Origin: Prochlorococcus sp. AG-436-J02
GTDB lineage: Bacteria; Cyanobacteriota; Cyanobacteriia; PCC-6307; Cyanobiaceae
Length of the DNA stretch: 44,643 nucleotides
Direction of reading: 5' to 3'
Assembly: GCA_003212625.1 (NCBI GenBank)
Contig: QCPI01000007.1
Coordinates: 1-44,643 of the forward strand
Below the pieces are notes generated by a model, which was not told where the DNA came from, searched no databases, and saw nothing but the letters and a program-made list of their open reading frames with translations. Position numbers and translations under genes: made by a program. Positions 1-9,383 of this stretch are shown one piece after another; position 1 is the first letter of the stretch; the number at the start of each line of letters is the position of its first letter.

Positions 1-2
1 AT

Positions 3-308
3 TTCAAAACAAAGATTAAGACTAAAAAATTAAATCTATGCAAAGTAAAAGTTGGAGGATTCAAAGAAAGAACTCGTTGTTTAGAAAATGTTCCATCTGT
101 GATCAAAGTTAATGAGAACCAAACTTCTATTGAAATATTTCCGGAAAAACCAATTCCACAAACCAAAGATAATTATGCAGTTGTAATGAAAGTTTTCAAT
201 CCTCGGAAAGGAGGTATGTTTCAATTTCAGGCTCTATCTAAGTCCCAACAACCTGGAGAAATTCCTATCTCAACATATTTAGGTACCTGGAACATAAGCG
301 TACAATGA
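3..308 (+). CDS. DUF2808-family protein, 5'-truncated by the window edge
   Basis: The reading frame is open from the first bases of the window to a TGA at 306-308, so the N-terminus lies outside; an internal ATG-like start near 99 is not the true start. The visible part resembles the C-terminal half of the cyanobacterial DUF2808 family, with the pattern 'VVMKVFNP..GGMFQF' followed by 'YLGTW' close to the end. Members are usually secreted proteins of unknown function. It lies 46 bp upstream of rpmH on the same strand. The family call is from memory of the motif; no function can be given. Confidence 0.7.
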   Translation, partial: FKTKIKTKKLNLCKVKVGGFKERTRCLENVPSVIKVNENQTSIEIFPEKPIPQTKDNYAVVMKVFNPRKGGMFQFQALSKSQQPGEIPISTYLGTWNISVQ

Positions 309-354
309 GCTGATAAATTAATTTATAAATAGTTCAATACAAGCATAGATAGAC

Positions 355-492
355 ATGACAAAAAGAACCTTTGGAGGAACCAGTAGAAAAAGAAAAAGAG
401 TATCTGGTTTCCGAGTAAGAATGAGATCTCATACTGGAAGAAGAGTTGTGAGAACTCGTAGAAAACGAGGAAGAGCTCGTTTAACAGTATAA
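355..492 (+). CDS. rpmH: 50S ribosomal protein L34
   Basis: This 45-residue, extremely basic ORF starts [15 protein letters not shown] and contains the L34 core '[15 protein letters not shown]'. L34 binds 23S rRNA in the large subunit. The length fits the family (44-46 residues). The ATG at 355 is the only sensible start. It is followed after 41 bp by rnpA, the near-universal bacterial pairing of rpmH and rnpA, and the two are probably co-transcribed. Confidence 0.97.
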   Translation: MTKRTFGGTSRKRKRVSGFRVRMRSHTGRRVVRTRRKRGRARLTV

Positions 493-533
493 ATACACCC
501 TCTAAAAGATACTTATAACTAAAGTTTCTTCCC

Positions 534-920
534 ATGGTTTTGCCAAAACATATGAGACTAAAAGGTCATAGATGTTTTGACTTCATCTATAAAGAGGGAG
601 CACGGTTTTATAGCTCTTCAATGGTCCTTCGAGTGACAAAAGCAAACAGAAAACTTCTAACCAAAGGAATTAACTCAAAGATTGGACCTTCTATTAAATG
701 TGCGATATCAATAAGCAATAAAGTAAGTAAGAAATCAGTTACAAGAAATAAGCTTCGACGGTTATTTCACCATCACTTGGCATGCAGACTTTCTAATATT
801 GGTTTTGATTCAGAAGTTTGGGCTTTTATTTCCTTGAAACCCACTTGCATGCAAAATTCAAATAGCAATCTGTTGAAAGAATGCGACAGACTACTTGTAA
901 GGGCTGGAATAACAAAATGA
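534..920 (+). CDS. rnpA: Ribonuclease P protein component
   Basis: The 128-residue basic protein is the protein subunit of RNase P, which helps the catalytic RNA remove 5' leaders from pre-tRNAs. It carries the family signature around residues 56-75: 'AISISNKVSKKSVTRNKLRR', matching the RNR helix region with conserved R-N-x-(L/I)-(K/R)-R. The start at 534 (MVLPKHMRLKG) is favoured; a second ATG at residue 7 is possible. Its stop overlaps the start of the next gene (ATGA at 917-920), which suggests translational coupling. The rpmH-rnpA-(PH)-yidC order supports the call. Confidence 0.96.
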   Translation: MVLPKHMRLKGHRCFDFIYKEGARFYSSSMVLRVTKANRKLLTKGINSKIGPSIKCAISISNKVSKKSVTRNKLRRLFHHHLACRLSNIGFDSEVWAFISLKPTCMQNSNSNLLKECDRLLVRAGITK

Positions 921-1327
921 CTAATATTCCCAACGAAGATATTTTTTACGAAGGTGGTCCTGCAAGCGGAGATCTAATAATCAATTTGATAGCAGGGATA
1001 ACATTAATAGGACTCCCTTTTACTTTCGGAGCTTTAGTTAGAGCTTTATGGGTTCGATACAAAATAACTACTCGCAGAATATCAGTTACTGGGGGCTGGC
1101 TCGGTCGTGATAAAACTCAAGTAGTTTATAATCAAATATCTGAGATCAGAGCTATTCCAAGAGGCTTAGGATCTTATGGTGATATGGTTTTAGTCTTGAA
1201 AGATGGAGCTCGCCTTGAGATGAGATCAATCCCCAATTTTCGTGAGACAGAAGCTTTCATCTTAAAGAAAATAGAAAAATCTATTTCAAATAAGCAAGAT
1301 AAAGATGTTCAGGGTTTTTCAAACTAA
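917..1327 (+). CDS. PH-domain (bPH2-like) membrane protein
   Basis: A 136-residue protein, taking the ATG at 917 that overlaps the rnpA stop as ATGA rather than the longer frame from 881. It has a hydrophobic segment at about residues 20-45, then a compact β-rich region (ITTRRISVTGG, then GSYGDMVLVLKDG) typical of the bacterial PH-like / DUF304 fold. Such a gene sits between rnpA and yidC in many cyanobacteria. It is probably anchored in the membrane facing the cytoplasm. The specific function is unknown. Confidence 0.8.
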   Translation: MTNIPNEDIFYEGGPASGDLIINLIAGITLIGLPFTFGALVRALWVRYKITTRRISVTGGWLGRDKTQVVYNQISEIRAIPRGLGSYGDMVLVLKDGARLEMRSIPNFRETEAFILKKIEKSISNKQDKDVQGFSN

Positions 1328-1411
1328 TGAGCCCTCACAAATATTTGAGACAAGAACACATCTTCTAAGGCAAACTGGCCTTACAACCTCAATCTTTCTA
1401 CACTAAGAACC

Positions 1412-2560
1412 GTGATCGGGTACATCTCAGACAATCTACTTATCCCGATCCTAGATTTTTTCTACGGATTAGTTCCAAGTTATGGACTAGCGATTGTCGC
1501 ATTAACCATAGTTATCCGCTTAGCACTTTTCCCCCTCAGCGCAGGATCTATAAGAAGCGCGAGAAGGATGAAGATAGCTCAACCTGTTATGCAAAAAAGA
1601 CAGGCTGAAATCAAAAGTCGCTACGCGAGTAATCCTCAAAAGCAACAAGAAGAATTAGGAAAATTAATGGGTGAATTCGGTAGTCCTTTAGCAGGATGCC
1701 TCCCCTTACTAGTTCAGATGCCTATATTGTTTGCTTTATTCGCAACTTTGAGGGGATCACCTTTTGCAGATGTACCTTACTTAGTAAATCTCAAAGTTCT
1801 TCCATCTGATCAAATAGCTGCTGTAGAACCAAAACCCTTCAAGACAGCTAAGCATTCAATATTTATAACTGAAAAAAATCATTTCCCAGTAATTGCAGCA
1901 CTTCCTGGCGGCACGAAAATTGGCTCAGGAGATACAGTAAAAATTAATTTGCAAACGATTAGTGGAAATCCCTATATCAATGAATTAAAGAAATATGAAG
2001 ATGGATCAAAATTCTCTCCCACCTGGAAAGTCACTAAAGGAGAAGACATTGTAAAAGTATCCTCTGATGGGACTGTAAATGCACTTACTCCTGGTGATGC
2101 AACTGTAGAAGCAAAAATTCCTGGTTTAGCAGCTAAAAGCGGTTTCTTGTTTATAAAAGCTTTAGGAAATGTTGGCTTCTATGTTGACGGTGCCATACAT
2201 TGGGATATTGCGATTCTAGTAGCAGGTTTTGGTTTAACACTTGTCATTTCTCAGGTACTCTCAGGGAGAGGAATGCCTGTCAACAAACAGCAATCAACTG
2301 CAAATAAAATCACACCAGTAATGATTACTGGAATGTTTTTATTCTTCCCTTTGCCTGCTGGTGTTTTGCTTTATATGGTCATTGCAAATATCTTTCAAGG
2401 TTTACAAACATTCCTACTCAGCAGAGAAGCTCTGCCAGAGAACTTACAGAAAATTCTTGATGATCAATTAAAACAGAAGAATAATCCTTCTGTTTCAGTA
2501 ACCGCAGAAGTAATGTCTGATTCAGATAGATTACCTTTTGAGCCAAAGAGCAATAAATAA
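1412..2560 (+). CDS. yidC: YidC/Oxa1/Alb3 membrane protein insertase
   Basis: The 382-residue protein inserts and folds membrane proteins, including thylakoid proteins in cyanobacteria. It starts with GTG at 1412. The N-terminal core has the second helix with its groove arginine ('[10 protein letters not shown]', residues about 33-44), the cytoplasmic hairpin rich in Q/K (residues 50-90) and '[16 protein letters not shown]' (95-110). The C-terminal helices lie at about 262-285 and 304-330. Between them, residues about 130-250 form a large lumenal insert; its second half ('[19 protein letters not shown]') resembles a bacterial Ig-like group 2 domain. The window shows no other insertase, so this is probably the housekeeping copy. 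Confidence 0.95.
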   Translation: MIGYISDNLLIPILDFFYGLVPSYGLAIVALTIVIRLALFPLSAGSIRSARRMKIAQPVMQKRQAEIKSRYASNPQKQQEELGKLMGEFGSPLAGCLPLLVQMPILFALFATLRGSPFADVPYLVNLKVLPSDQIAAVEPKPFKTAKHSIFITEKNHFPVIAALPGGTKIGSGDTVKINLQTISGNPYINELKKYEDGSKFSPTWKVTKGEDIVKVSSDGTVNALTPGDATVEAKIPGLAAKSGFLFIKALGNVGFYVDGAIHWDIAILVAGFGLTLVISQVLSGRGMPVNKQQSTANKITPVMITGMFLFFPLPAGVLLYMVIANIFQGLQTFLLSREALPENLQKILDDQLKQKNNPSVSVTAEVMSDSDRLPFEPKSNK

Positions 2561-2617
2561 TTATTAGCTTACGCTTATTATGTAAATCTAGCTTATATAG
2601 AATTAATTTAATAACTG

Positions 2618-4096
2618 ATGTCTAAGTGGGATGAACAGCTTGATCTTTTAATCAGAGCGAGAACTCCTATTATTTGGATAAGGAGTAATGAAGAAGAAAG
2701 AGTAGAAACTCTTTTAAAAAATTCGACAAAAAGACTCTCACCCAGAAGACTTGCTTGTTGGGATTATATAGATGGAATTAGTAATATTCTTAATTCCAAT
2801 AATCTTGGTGCAAGGCAGCCAATGGCAGCACTTGAATGGCTAAAAAAACTAGATGAAAATTCTCCTACAATACTTCTCTTAAAAGATTTTCACCATTTTT
2901 GTGAAGACCCAGGCATTCTAAGAATGCTAAAAAATTTAACTACTAATCTTCGTTCAAAGCCTCATTCAATAATTATCAGTTCTGGCTTATGGAGCCCTTC
3001 AAATGATTTAGAAGAAGACCTAACAATTCTTGATCTTCCCTTGCCTAAAGAAGCTGAAATTAAGACACTTTTATCAAATATTTCTGAGGCTAGTAATTCT
3101 CAATTAGAAGAAAACGTTCTAAAGGAACTTACACATGCATGCAGCGGACTAAGTGAATCACGAATTCGTAAAGTAGCAGCTAGAGCCCTTGCACAAAGAG
3201 GGCAAATTGGTAGAGAAGATTTAATAGAAGTGCTTGAGGAGAAACGCCAATCTATTGCTCGCAGTGAGGTGCTGGAATATTACAAAACAAATAAATCACC
3301 CAATGATGTTGGTGGTTTACAAATCTTGAAAGATTGGTTGAAGCAAAGAAAACAAGCTTTCTCAGAGGAAGCAAAAGATTTTGGATTACCTTTGCCTAAA
3401 GGGGTTTTGCTAGTTGGCCCTCAAGGTACAGGAAAATCTCTTGTAGCAAAAGCAATAGCAAATAGTTGGTCCATGCCCTTATTAAGACTTGATGTAGGAA
3501 GGTTATTTGCTGGTTTGGTTGGAGCCAGTGAAGCACGTACAAGAGAAACTATTCAAAGAGCTGAAGCCATGGCACCTTGCATTTTATGGATTGACGAAAT
3601 TGACAAGGCATTTGGAGGCGATGGAAGAAGTGACGGAGGAACAAGTCAAAGAGTTCTTGCAAATATTCTCACTTGGATGTCAGAAAAAACTTCTTCTGTT
3701 TTTCTTGTGGCTACTGCTAATGGAATAGATAAGCTTCCTGCTGAGCTTCTCAGAAAAGGAAGATTTGATGAGATTTTTATGCTCGAATTACCATCTAAAA
3801 ACGAAAGACATAGCATTCTTGAACTTCATCTTCAAAAAAGAAGACCTAATTTAAAAATTGACTTAACAGTGGCTGTTGATAGAACTGAGGGATTCTCTGG
3901 AGCAGAATTAGAACAAACAATTATAGAGGCAATGTATTTTGCATTTGCAGAGAAAAGAGAGCTACTTGAAAGTGATCTAATACTTGCCACTAGTCAACTA
4001 GTTCCTCTTTCAAGAACAGCAAAAGAACAACTTGAATCACTGAAAGAATGGGCTTCAAGCGGCAGAGCAAGAGCTGCTTCCCCTAAACTTTTTTAA
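2618..4096 (+). CDS. AAA+ ATPase, Ycf46-like
   Basis: The 492-residue protein has an N-terminal degenerate AAA-like half (residues 1-220) and a full AAA+ module. Visible motifs are Walker A 'GPQGTGKS' (about 268-275), Walker B 'ILWIDEID' (about 325-332), the second region of homology 'ATANGIDKLPAELLRKGRFDE' split across residues about 367-387, and a C-terminal helical lid. This architecture matches Ycf46, a conserved cyanobacterial and plastid protein implicated in control of photosynthesis or CO2 use in some species. It is 57 bp downstream of yidC. The exact substrate is not known. Confidence 0.85.
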   Translation: MSKWDEQLDLLIRARTPIIWIRSNEEERVETLLKNSTKRLSPRRLACWDYIDGISNILNSNNLGARQPMAALEWLKKLDENSPTILLLKDFHHFCEDPGILRMLKNLTTNLRSKPHSIIISSGLWSPSNDLEEDLTILDLPLPKEAEIKTLLSNISEASNSQLEENVLKELTHACSGLSESRIRKVAARALAQRGQIGREDLIEVLEEKRQSIARSEVLEYYKTNKSPNDVGGLQILKDWLKQRKQAFSEEAKDFGLPLPKGVLLVGPQGTGKSLVAKAIANSWSMPLLRLDVGRLFAGLVGASEARTRETIQRAEAMAPCILWIDEIDKAFGGDGRSDGGTSQRVLANILTWMSEKTSSVFLVATANGIDKLPAELLRKGRFDEIFMLELPSKNERHSILELHLQKRRPNLKIDLTVAVDRTEGFSGAELEQTIIEAMYFAFAEKRELLESDLILATSQLVPLSRTAKEQLESLKEWASSGRARAASPKLF

Positions 4097-4209
4097 TATT
4101 TTTCTCTTGGTTTAGACCACAAACTGTTCCTAATCAGAAGAACTTTGCAATAGTGATTATTTTGAGGAACAATTAAAGCTTAGGCTTAACCTACTTTCCA
4201 AAATCAATA

Positions 4210-5490
4210 GTGATAGATCAGAGGCTATTAAGAAACAATCCTGCTTTGATTCTAGAAGGGCTAAAATCAAGAGGAATGAGCATCGATTTAAGTCCCCTTC
4301 AAAAATACTGCAAAGATCTCAAAGACCTTGAAGAGAAAAGGAATATCCTTCAAGCGCAAAGTAACTCCATAGGAAGAGAGGTTGGACAAAAAATAAAACA
4401 AGGCTTAGATCAAAGTTCTAAAGAAATTTCAAATCTTCGAAGCAAAGGTAACCAATTAAAAAAGCAAGTTGGAGTAATCGAAGAAGAAGAAAAATTAATA
4501 ACAAAAAAACTAAATGATCAAATCCTATGCTTACCCAACCTTCCTGAAAAAGATTCTCTTATAGGAAAGAACGAAAAAGATAACAAAGAAATAAGAAGAT
4601 GGGGAGAGCCTTGTTCAAAAAATAATCATAAAGAACATTGGGAAATTGCTAATAAACTAAACCTCTGGGATAGTGAAAAGTCATCATTAATAGCTAAAAG
4701 TAGATTTGTAACCCTTTTCAACCAGGCGGCAAAACTAGAAAGATCCCTTATAAATTTCATGCTTGATTTACATGTTAAAAAAGGATATTTAGAAGTTCTT
4801 CCTCCAGCTCTTGTAAATACAGCGAGCCTTACTGGATCAGGTCAGCTTCCAAAATTTGCAGAAGAAAGTTTTCGATGCGCAGATGATGATTTATGGCTTA
4901 CTCCTACTGCTGAAGTCCCATTAACATCTCTTCATCGAGGTGAGATTATCCCTCATAATTTGCTCCCATTAAAATACGTTGCATATAGTCCTTGCTTCAG
5001 AAGAGAAGCAGGAAGTTATGGAAGAGATACTAGAGGCCTAATAAGACTTCATCAGTTCAATAAAGTTGAACTATATTGGTTTTCGAATCCAGAAAATTCT
5101 GAAGAAGCTTTAGAACAAATTACTTCTGATGCAGAATCTGTACTGCAAGAACTCGAACTCCCATATCGTGTAATTCAGCTTTGTACGGGAGATTTAGGTT
5201 TCTCTGCACAAAAAACTTATGATCTTGAGGTTTGGCTCCCAGGTGCTAATGCATTTAGGGAAATATCTAGTTGCAGCAATTGCGGAGACTTTCAAGCAAG
5301 ACGATCTTCAATACGAACAAAAGATAAAAATAAAAAGAATATCCTTTTGCACACCTTAAATGGAAGTGGACTTGCAATAGGTCGTACTATGGCTGCTATT
5401 TTGGAGAACGGTCAACAATCTGATGGAAGTATCAATTTACCAAAAGCCTTAATACCTTACTTCGGTTCGAACAAATTAAAGACAGAATAA
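4210..5490 (+). CDS. serS: Seryl-tRNA synthetase
   Basis: The 426-residue class II synthetase charges tRNA-Ser. It starts with GTG at 4210. The N-terminal 110 residues form the long antiparallel coiled coil that binds the tRNA variable arm. The catalytic domain carries 'TPTAEVPLTSLH' (about 237-248), motif 2 'CFRREAGSYGRDTRG' (about 261-275) and motif 3 'GSGLAIGRTMAAILEN' (about 392-407). Length and motifs are normal. It lies between the Ycf46-like gene and rseP, which begins 19 bp downstream. Confidence 0.97.
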   Translation: MIDQRLLRNNPALILEGLKSRGMSIDLSPLQKYCKDLKDLEEKRNILQAQSNSIGREVGQKIKQGLDQSSKEISNLRSKGNQLKKQVGVIEEEEKLITKKLNDQILCLPNLPEKDSLIGKNEKDNKEIRRWGEPCSKNNHKEHWEIANKLNLWDSEKSSLIAKSRFVTLFNQAAKLERSLINFMLDLHVKKGYLEVLPPALVNTASLTGSGQLPKFAEESFRCADDDLWLTPTAEVPLTSLHRGEIIPHNLLPLKYVAYSPCFRREAGSYGRDTRGLIRLHQFNKVELYWFSNPENSEEALEQITSDAESVLQELELPYRVIQLCTGDLGFSAQKTYDLEVWLPGANAFREISSCSNCGDFQARRSSIRTKDKNKKNILLHTLNGSGLAIGRTMAAILENGQQSDGSINLPKALIPYFGSNKLKTE

Positions 5491-5509
5491 CTCAATCAAA
5501 ATTTAATTA

Positions 5510-6592
5510 ATGAACGTTCTCTTATCCATAGCTGTTCTTGGCCTTCTAATTTTTTTTCATGAGTCTGGTCATTTTTTAGCAGCCGTACTCCAAAAAATTA
5601 AAGTCAGCGGATTTTCAATTGGTTTTGGACCAGCTCTATTGAAAAAGGAAATAAATGGAATTACTTATTCACTTAGGGCTCTTCCTTTAGGGGGATTCGT
5701 CTCTTTCCCCGATGAAGAAACAGATTCACTTGTTAAAGCCAATGACCCTGATCTTTTAAAAAATAGACCAATTCACCAAAGAGCAATAGTTATTTCAGCA
5801 GGTGTGATAGCAAACCTATTATTGGCTTGGGTAGTACTTATTGGTCAAGCAAGCTTGGTAGGGATCCCCAATCAGCCCGAGCCTGGGGTGATAATTATGG
5901 GGATTCAGCCAGATGAGCCTGCTTTTAAATCAGGCTTAGTTGCTGGTGATCGAATAATGAGCGTAAACGGAGAAAGCTTAGGTAGCGGGAAAGAGGGGAT
6001 AATGAACCTAGTCAATATTATTCAGAGCTCATCCGGGAAAGAACTACTTTTCGAGAGAGTTAATGAAGATGAAAGTAATACAGTTTCTATAACACCTGCT
6101 GATAAGGAAGGTAATGGAAGGATAGGAGCTCAATTACAACCAAATCTTCCAAATGAAGTATCTAAAGCAAAAAATATTAGTGAAATACTCAATAGTTCAA
6201 ATACACAATTTTATGAATTACTAAGTAGGACAGTTATTGGCTACAAAAGCTTGATTACTAATTTCTCTTCAACTGCTCAACAATTAAGTGGCCCAGTGAA
6301 GATTGTTGAAATTGGTGCGCAACTTTCAGAACAAGGTGGATCAGGACTTGTACTTTTTTCTGCATTAGTTTCAATTAATCTTGCAGTTCTCAACTCATTA
6401 CCTTTACCACTTCTAGATGGTGGTCAACTGGTTCTGCTTATTTTAGAAAGTATCCGTGGAAAGCCAGTTCCTGAAAAAATTCAATTAGCTTTTATGCAAT
6501 CAGGGTTTGTTTTGCTTGTAGGTCTAAGTGTGGTTTTGATAATTCGTGATACGACACAACTCTCTTTGGTTCAGCAATTGGTTAACAAATAA
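5510..6592 (+). CDS. rseP: Site-2 intramembrane zinc metalloprotease (RseP-like)
   Basis: The 360-residue membrane protease cleaves transmembrane substrates such as anti-sigma factors. Helix 1 contains the zinc-binding HExxH motif (HESGH, residues 17-21). A single PDZ domain follows (about residues 125-200, 'AFKSGLVAGDRIMSVNGE'). The second catalytic motif is 'LPLPLLDGGQ' (about 296-305), supplying the third zinc ligand Asp. A last membrane helix closes the protein. One PDZ domain, rather than the two of E. coli RseP, is the usual cyanobacterial form. It starts 19 bp after serS. Confidence 0.95.
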   Translation: MNVLLSIAVLGLLIFFHESGHFLAAVLQKIKVSGFSIGFGPALLKKEINGITYSLRALPLGGFVSFPDEETDSLVKANDPDLLKNRPIHQRAIVISAGVIANLLLAWVVLIGQASLVGIPNQPEPGVIIMGIQPDEPAFKSGLVAGDRIMSVNGESLGSGKEGIMNLVNIIQSSSGKELLFERVNEDESNTVSITPADKEGNGRIGAQLQPNLPNEVSKAKNISEILNSSNTQFYELLSRTVIGYKSLITNFSSTAQQLSGPVKIVEIGAQLSEQGGSGLVLFSALVSINLAVLNSLPLPLLDGGQLVLLILESIRGKPVPEKIQLAFMQSGFVLLVGLSVVLIIRDTTQLSLVQQLVNK

Positions 6593-6718
6593 TAATCCTT
6601 AGAATCAAGGGCATTCTTTAAATGTCGAACGATATTTTGAAAATAAATTCCAATTAATGTCTTAAACAATCATGCCAGGAGTTAAAATGTAATCCAAATA
6701 AGTCAAATAAGCCCATTA

Positions 6719-7021
6719 ATGGCCAAAAAGTCAATGATAGCGCGTGATGTAAAGCGCAAAAAACTCGTAGAAAGATACGCAGAGAAGCGTAAAACTCTTA
6801 TTGATGCTTTTAAAGCAGCCAAAGATCCTATGGAAAGATTAGAAATCCATAGAAAAATTCAAGCTTTACCTAGAAATTGCGCACCAAATAGAGTTAGGAA
6901 TCGTTGTTGGGCGACTGGGAAACCAAGAGGAGTTTATAGAGATTTTGGTCTTTGCAGAAATCAACTAAGAGCTAGAGCTCATAATGGAGAATTACCTGGA
7001 GTTGTAAAATCAAGCTGGTAA
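6719..7021 (+). CDS. rpsN: 30S ribosomal protein S14
   Basis: The 100-residue basic protein of the small subunit head has the C-terminal S14 signature '[25 protein letters not shown]' in two parts (residues about 60-84). It is the long, zinc-free form (C-minus type) usual in cyanobacteria; the CxxC zinc motifs of the short form are absent. Here it stands outside the main ribosomal operon, between rseP and pnp, and ends at a clear intrinsic terminator. Confidence 0.97.
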   Translation: MAKKSMIARDVKRKKLVERYAEKRKTLIDAFKAAKDPMERLEIHRKIQALPRNCAPNRVRNRCWATGKPRGVYRDFGLCRNQLRARAHNGELPGVVKSSW

Positions 7022-7051
7022 AAACTAACAGTCAATTCAATTACTCTAAGA

Positions 7052-7082
7052 AGTGGGAAATATTAAATATCCCGCTTTTTTT
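7052..7082 (+). terminator. Intrinsic terminator after rpsN
   Basis: An imperfect GC-containing stem (AGTGGGA pairing with TCCCGCT, with a further AT portion inside) is followed directly by a run of seven T. It sits 30 bp after the rpsN stop. The hairpin plus U-tract makes it the clearest rho-independent terminator in the window. Confidence 0.8.
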
Positions 7083-7113
7083 GTATTTTTCTCATTTTAG
7101 TAATTCTGGTAAA

Positions 7114-7146
7114 TGTTTCCTCTAGGAAACAAATCTATCGAGATTT
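7114..7146 (+). promoter_or_regulatory. Two tandem hairpins in the rpsN-pnp spacer
   Basis: Two perfect short hairpins abut, sharing only the A at 7131: TGTTTCC-TCTA-GGAAACA (7114-7131) and AAATCT-ATCG-AGATTT (7131-7146). They lie 60-92 bp before the GTG of pnp. They may belong to the pnp 5' leader; in enterobacteria a pnp leader stem-loop mediates autoregulation, but that mechanism is not shown here. The second stem is followed by TT only, so it is a weak terminator candidate. Confidence 0.4.
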
Positions 7147-7205
7147 TTACTCAATTAGTCCCATTAAGTGTAAGAATGTCTAAAGACAAAAAGCTATAAA
7201 GTAAC

Positions 7206-9374
7206 GTGCAAGGTCAGACAAAATCCGTTTCCTTCGATGGTAGAGAGATAAAGCTCACTACAGGAAGATTTGCTCCACAGGCTGGTGGTTCAGTATTAAT
7301 TGAATGTGGGGACACCTCCGTTCTAGTAACAGCAACAAAATCGACTGGTCGAGAGGGGGTTGATTTCCTACCTTTGATGTGTGACTACGAAGAAAGACTT
7401 TATGCAGCAGGAAGGATCCCAGGCAGTTTCATGCGTCGTGAAGGTCGTCCACCAGAGAGAGCAACTTTAATTTCAAGACTAATTGATCGTCCAATGAGAC
7501 CCCTCTTCCCTGGTTGGATGAGAGACGACATTCAAATAGTTGCGACATGTCTCTCATTAGATGAAAGAGTTCCTGCAGATGTTCTGGCTGTAACAGGAGC
7601 TTCAATGGCAACATTAATAGCCGGTATCCCTTTCCAAGGTCCTATGGCAGCTGTTCGCGTGGGGCTTTTGGGAGATGATTTTGTTCTTAATCCAAGCTAT
7701 AGAGAAATCGAAAGAGGTGATCTTGACCTAGTTGTTGCTGGGACTCCTGATGGTGTTGTGATGGTTGAAGCTGGAGCCAATCAACTTTCAGAACAAGACG
7801 TAATTGAAGCTATTGATTTTGGCTATGAAGCTATTACTGAATTAATCAACGCACAGAAAGAAGTTTTAAAAGAATCAGGAATAAAACAAGAGATACCTGA
7901 TGCTCCTCAAGTTGATGACACAATCTCAAACTATCTAGATAAAAATTGTACAAAATCAATTAGTGAAGTTCTCAAAAACTTCGAGCAAACTAAAGAAGAA
8001 AGAGATAATAAGATTGAAGAAATCAAGATAAATATTTCCTCTAAAATAGATGGGCTAAAAGATGATAATGCTGTTAAAAAATCTCTTTCTTCAAATAGCA
8101 AACTTTTAGAAAATAGCTATAAAGCTTTAACCAAAAAGTTAATGAGAGATCAAATCATAAAGGAAGGGAAAAGAGTTGATGGAAGGGAATTAAATGAAGT
8201 CAGAGAAATTGATGCAGCCGCAGCTGTTTTACCCAACAGAGTTCATGGATCAGCTTTATTTCAAAGAGGTTTAACTCAAGTTCTTTCCACAGCAACATTG
8301 GGTACTCCAAGCGATGCCCAAGAGATGGACGATTTAAACCCTAATACTGACAAAACATATATCCATCACTACAATTTTCCGCCCTACTCAGTAGGAGAAA
8401 CACGACCAATGAGAACTCCTGGTAGAAGAGAAGTTGGTCATGGAGCTTTAGCCGAAAGAGCATTAATGCCAGTACTACCAGCAAAAGATACATTTCCTTA
8501 TGTTCTAAGAGTTGTAAGTGAAGTCTTAAGTTCAAATGGTTCAACTTCAATGGCTTCAGTATGTGGAAGCACTCTCGCACTAATGGATGCGGGAGTCCCA
8601 TTAAAAGCGCCTGTAGGTGGAGCTGCTATGGGATTAATCAAAGAAGGAAAAGAAGTCAAAATATTGACTGACATTCAGGGTATTGAAGACTTTCTGGGAG
8701 ATATGGATTTCAAAGTTGCAGGGACCGAAAAAGGAATTACAGCCTTACAAATGGACATGAAAATTACTGGTCTTCCAATTGAGACAATTGGAGAGGCTAT
8801 AAATCAAGCACTGCCAGCAAGAACACATATTCTAGGAAAAATGCTTGAGGCCATTGACACTCCCAAAGAAAATCTCTCCCCACATGCTCCTAGATTATTA
8901 AGCTTTAGAATTGACCCTGAACTTATTGGAACTGTTATAGGTCCAGGAGGAAGAACAATAAAAGGTATTACAGAAAGAACTAACACAAAAATAGATATTG
9001 AAGATGGAGGAATAGTTACTATTGCCTCTCATGACGGAGCTGCTGCAGAAGAAGCACAAAGAATTATTGAGGGTTTAACTAGAAAAGTTCATGAAGGTGA
9101 AATTTTCTCAGGCTCGATTACAAGAATCATACCAATTGGTGCATTTGTAGAAATTCTTCCAGGGAAAGAAGGAATGATACATATTTCTCAATTATCTGAA
9201 GCAAGAGTAGAAAAAGTTGAAGATGTTGTAAAAGTGGGTGATCAAGTAACTGTAAGGGTAAGAGAGATAGATAATCGTGGCCGTATTAATTTGACTTTAC
9301 GAGGAGTGCCTCAAAATGGCGGCATGAACAATTTTCCAGAACCAACCCCAACTCCAGTAGCTCCTTTAGTTTAA
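7206..9374 (+). CDS. pnp: Polyribonucleotide nucleotidyltransferase (PNPase)
   Basis: The 722-residue phosphorolytic 3'-5' exoribonuclease acts in RNA decay. It starts with GTG at 7206. Order of domains: first RNase PH core (about 1-225, with '[21 protein letters not shown]'-type RNA-binding region near 77-97), an α-helical linker (240-310), second RNase PH core with the active-site loop near '[10 protein letters not shown]' (about 497-506), KH domain ('[14 protein letters not shown]', about 577-590) and C-terminal S1 domain (about 634-705). Length and motifs are normal. It converges on cysQ with a 9 bp gap. Confidence 0.98.
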   Translation: MQGQTKSVSFDGREIKLTTGRFAPQAGGSVLIECGDTSVLVTATKSTGREGVDFLPLMCDYEERLYAAGRIPGSFMRREGRPPERATLISRLIDRPMRPLFPGWMRDDIQIVATCLSLDERVPADVLAVTGASMATLIAGIPFQGPMAAVRVGLLGDDFVLNPSYREIERGDLDLVVAGTPDGVVMVEAGANQLSEQDVIEAIDFGYEAITELINAQKEVLKESGIKQEIPDAPQVDDTISNYLDKNCTKSISEVLKNFEQTKEERDNKIEEIKINISSKIDGLKDDNAVKKSLSSNSKLLENSYKALTKKLMRDQIIKEGKRVDGRELNEVREIDAAAAVLPNRVHGSALFQRGLTQVLSTATLGTPSDAQEMDDLNPNTDKTYIHHYNFPPYSVGETRPMRTPGRREVGHGALAERALMPVLPAKDTFPYVLRVVSEVLSSNGSTSMASVCGSTLALMDAGVPLKAPVGGAAMGLIKEGKEVKILTDIQGIEDFLGDMDFKVAGTEKGITALQMDMKITGLPIETIGEAINQALPARTHILGKMLEAIDTPKENLSPHAPRLLSFRIDPELIGTVIGPGGRTIKGITERTNTKIDIEDGGIVTIASHDGAAAEEAQRIIEGLTRKVHEGEIFSGSITRIIPIGAFVEILPGKEGMIHISQLSEARVEKVEDVVKVGDQVTVRVREIDNRGRINLTLRGVPQNGGMNNFPEPTPTPVAPLV

Positions 9375-9383
9375 GTAAATTAA

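Noticed and set aside
323-535. Minus-strand frame over rpmH
   Set aside because: It is the antisense of the basic L34 gene, and its Phe/Leu-rich sequence is the expected artefact.
3507-3728. Second frame inside the Ycf46-like gene
   Set aside because: Shadow of a clear AAA+ coding frame with Walker motifs in the main frame.
8341-8601. Long minus-strand frame inside pnp
   Set aside because: Antisense shadow of a highly conserved gene; leucine-rich translation typical of shadows.
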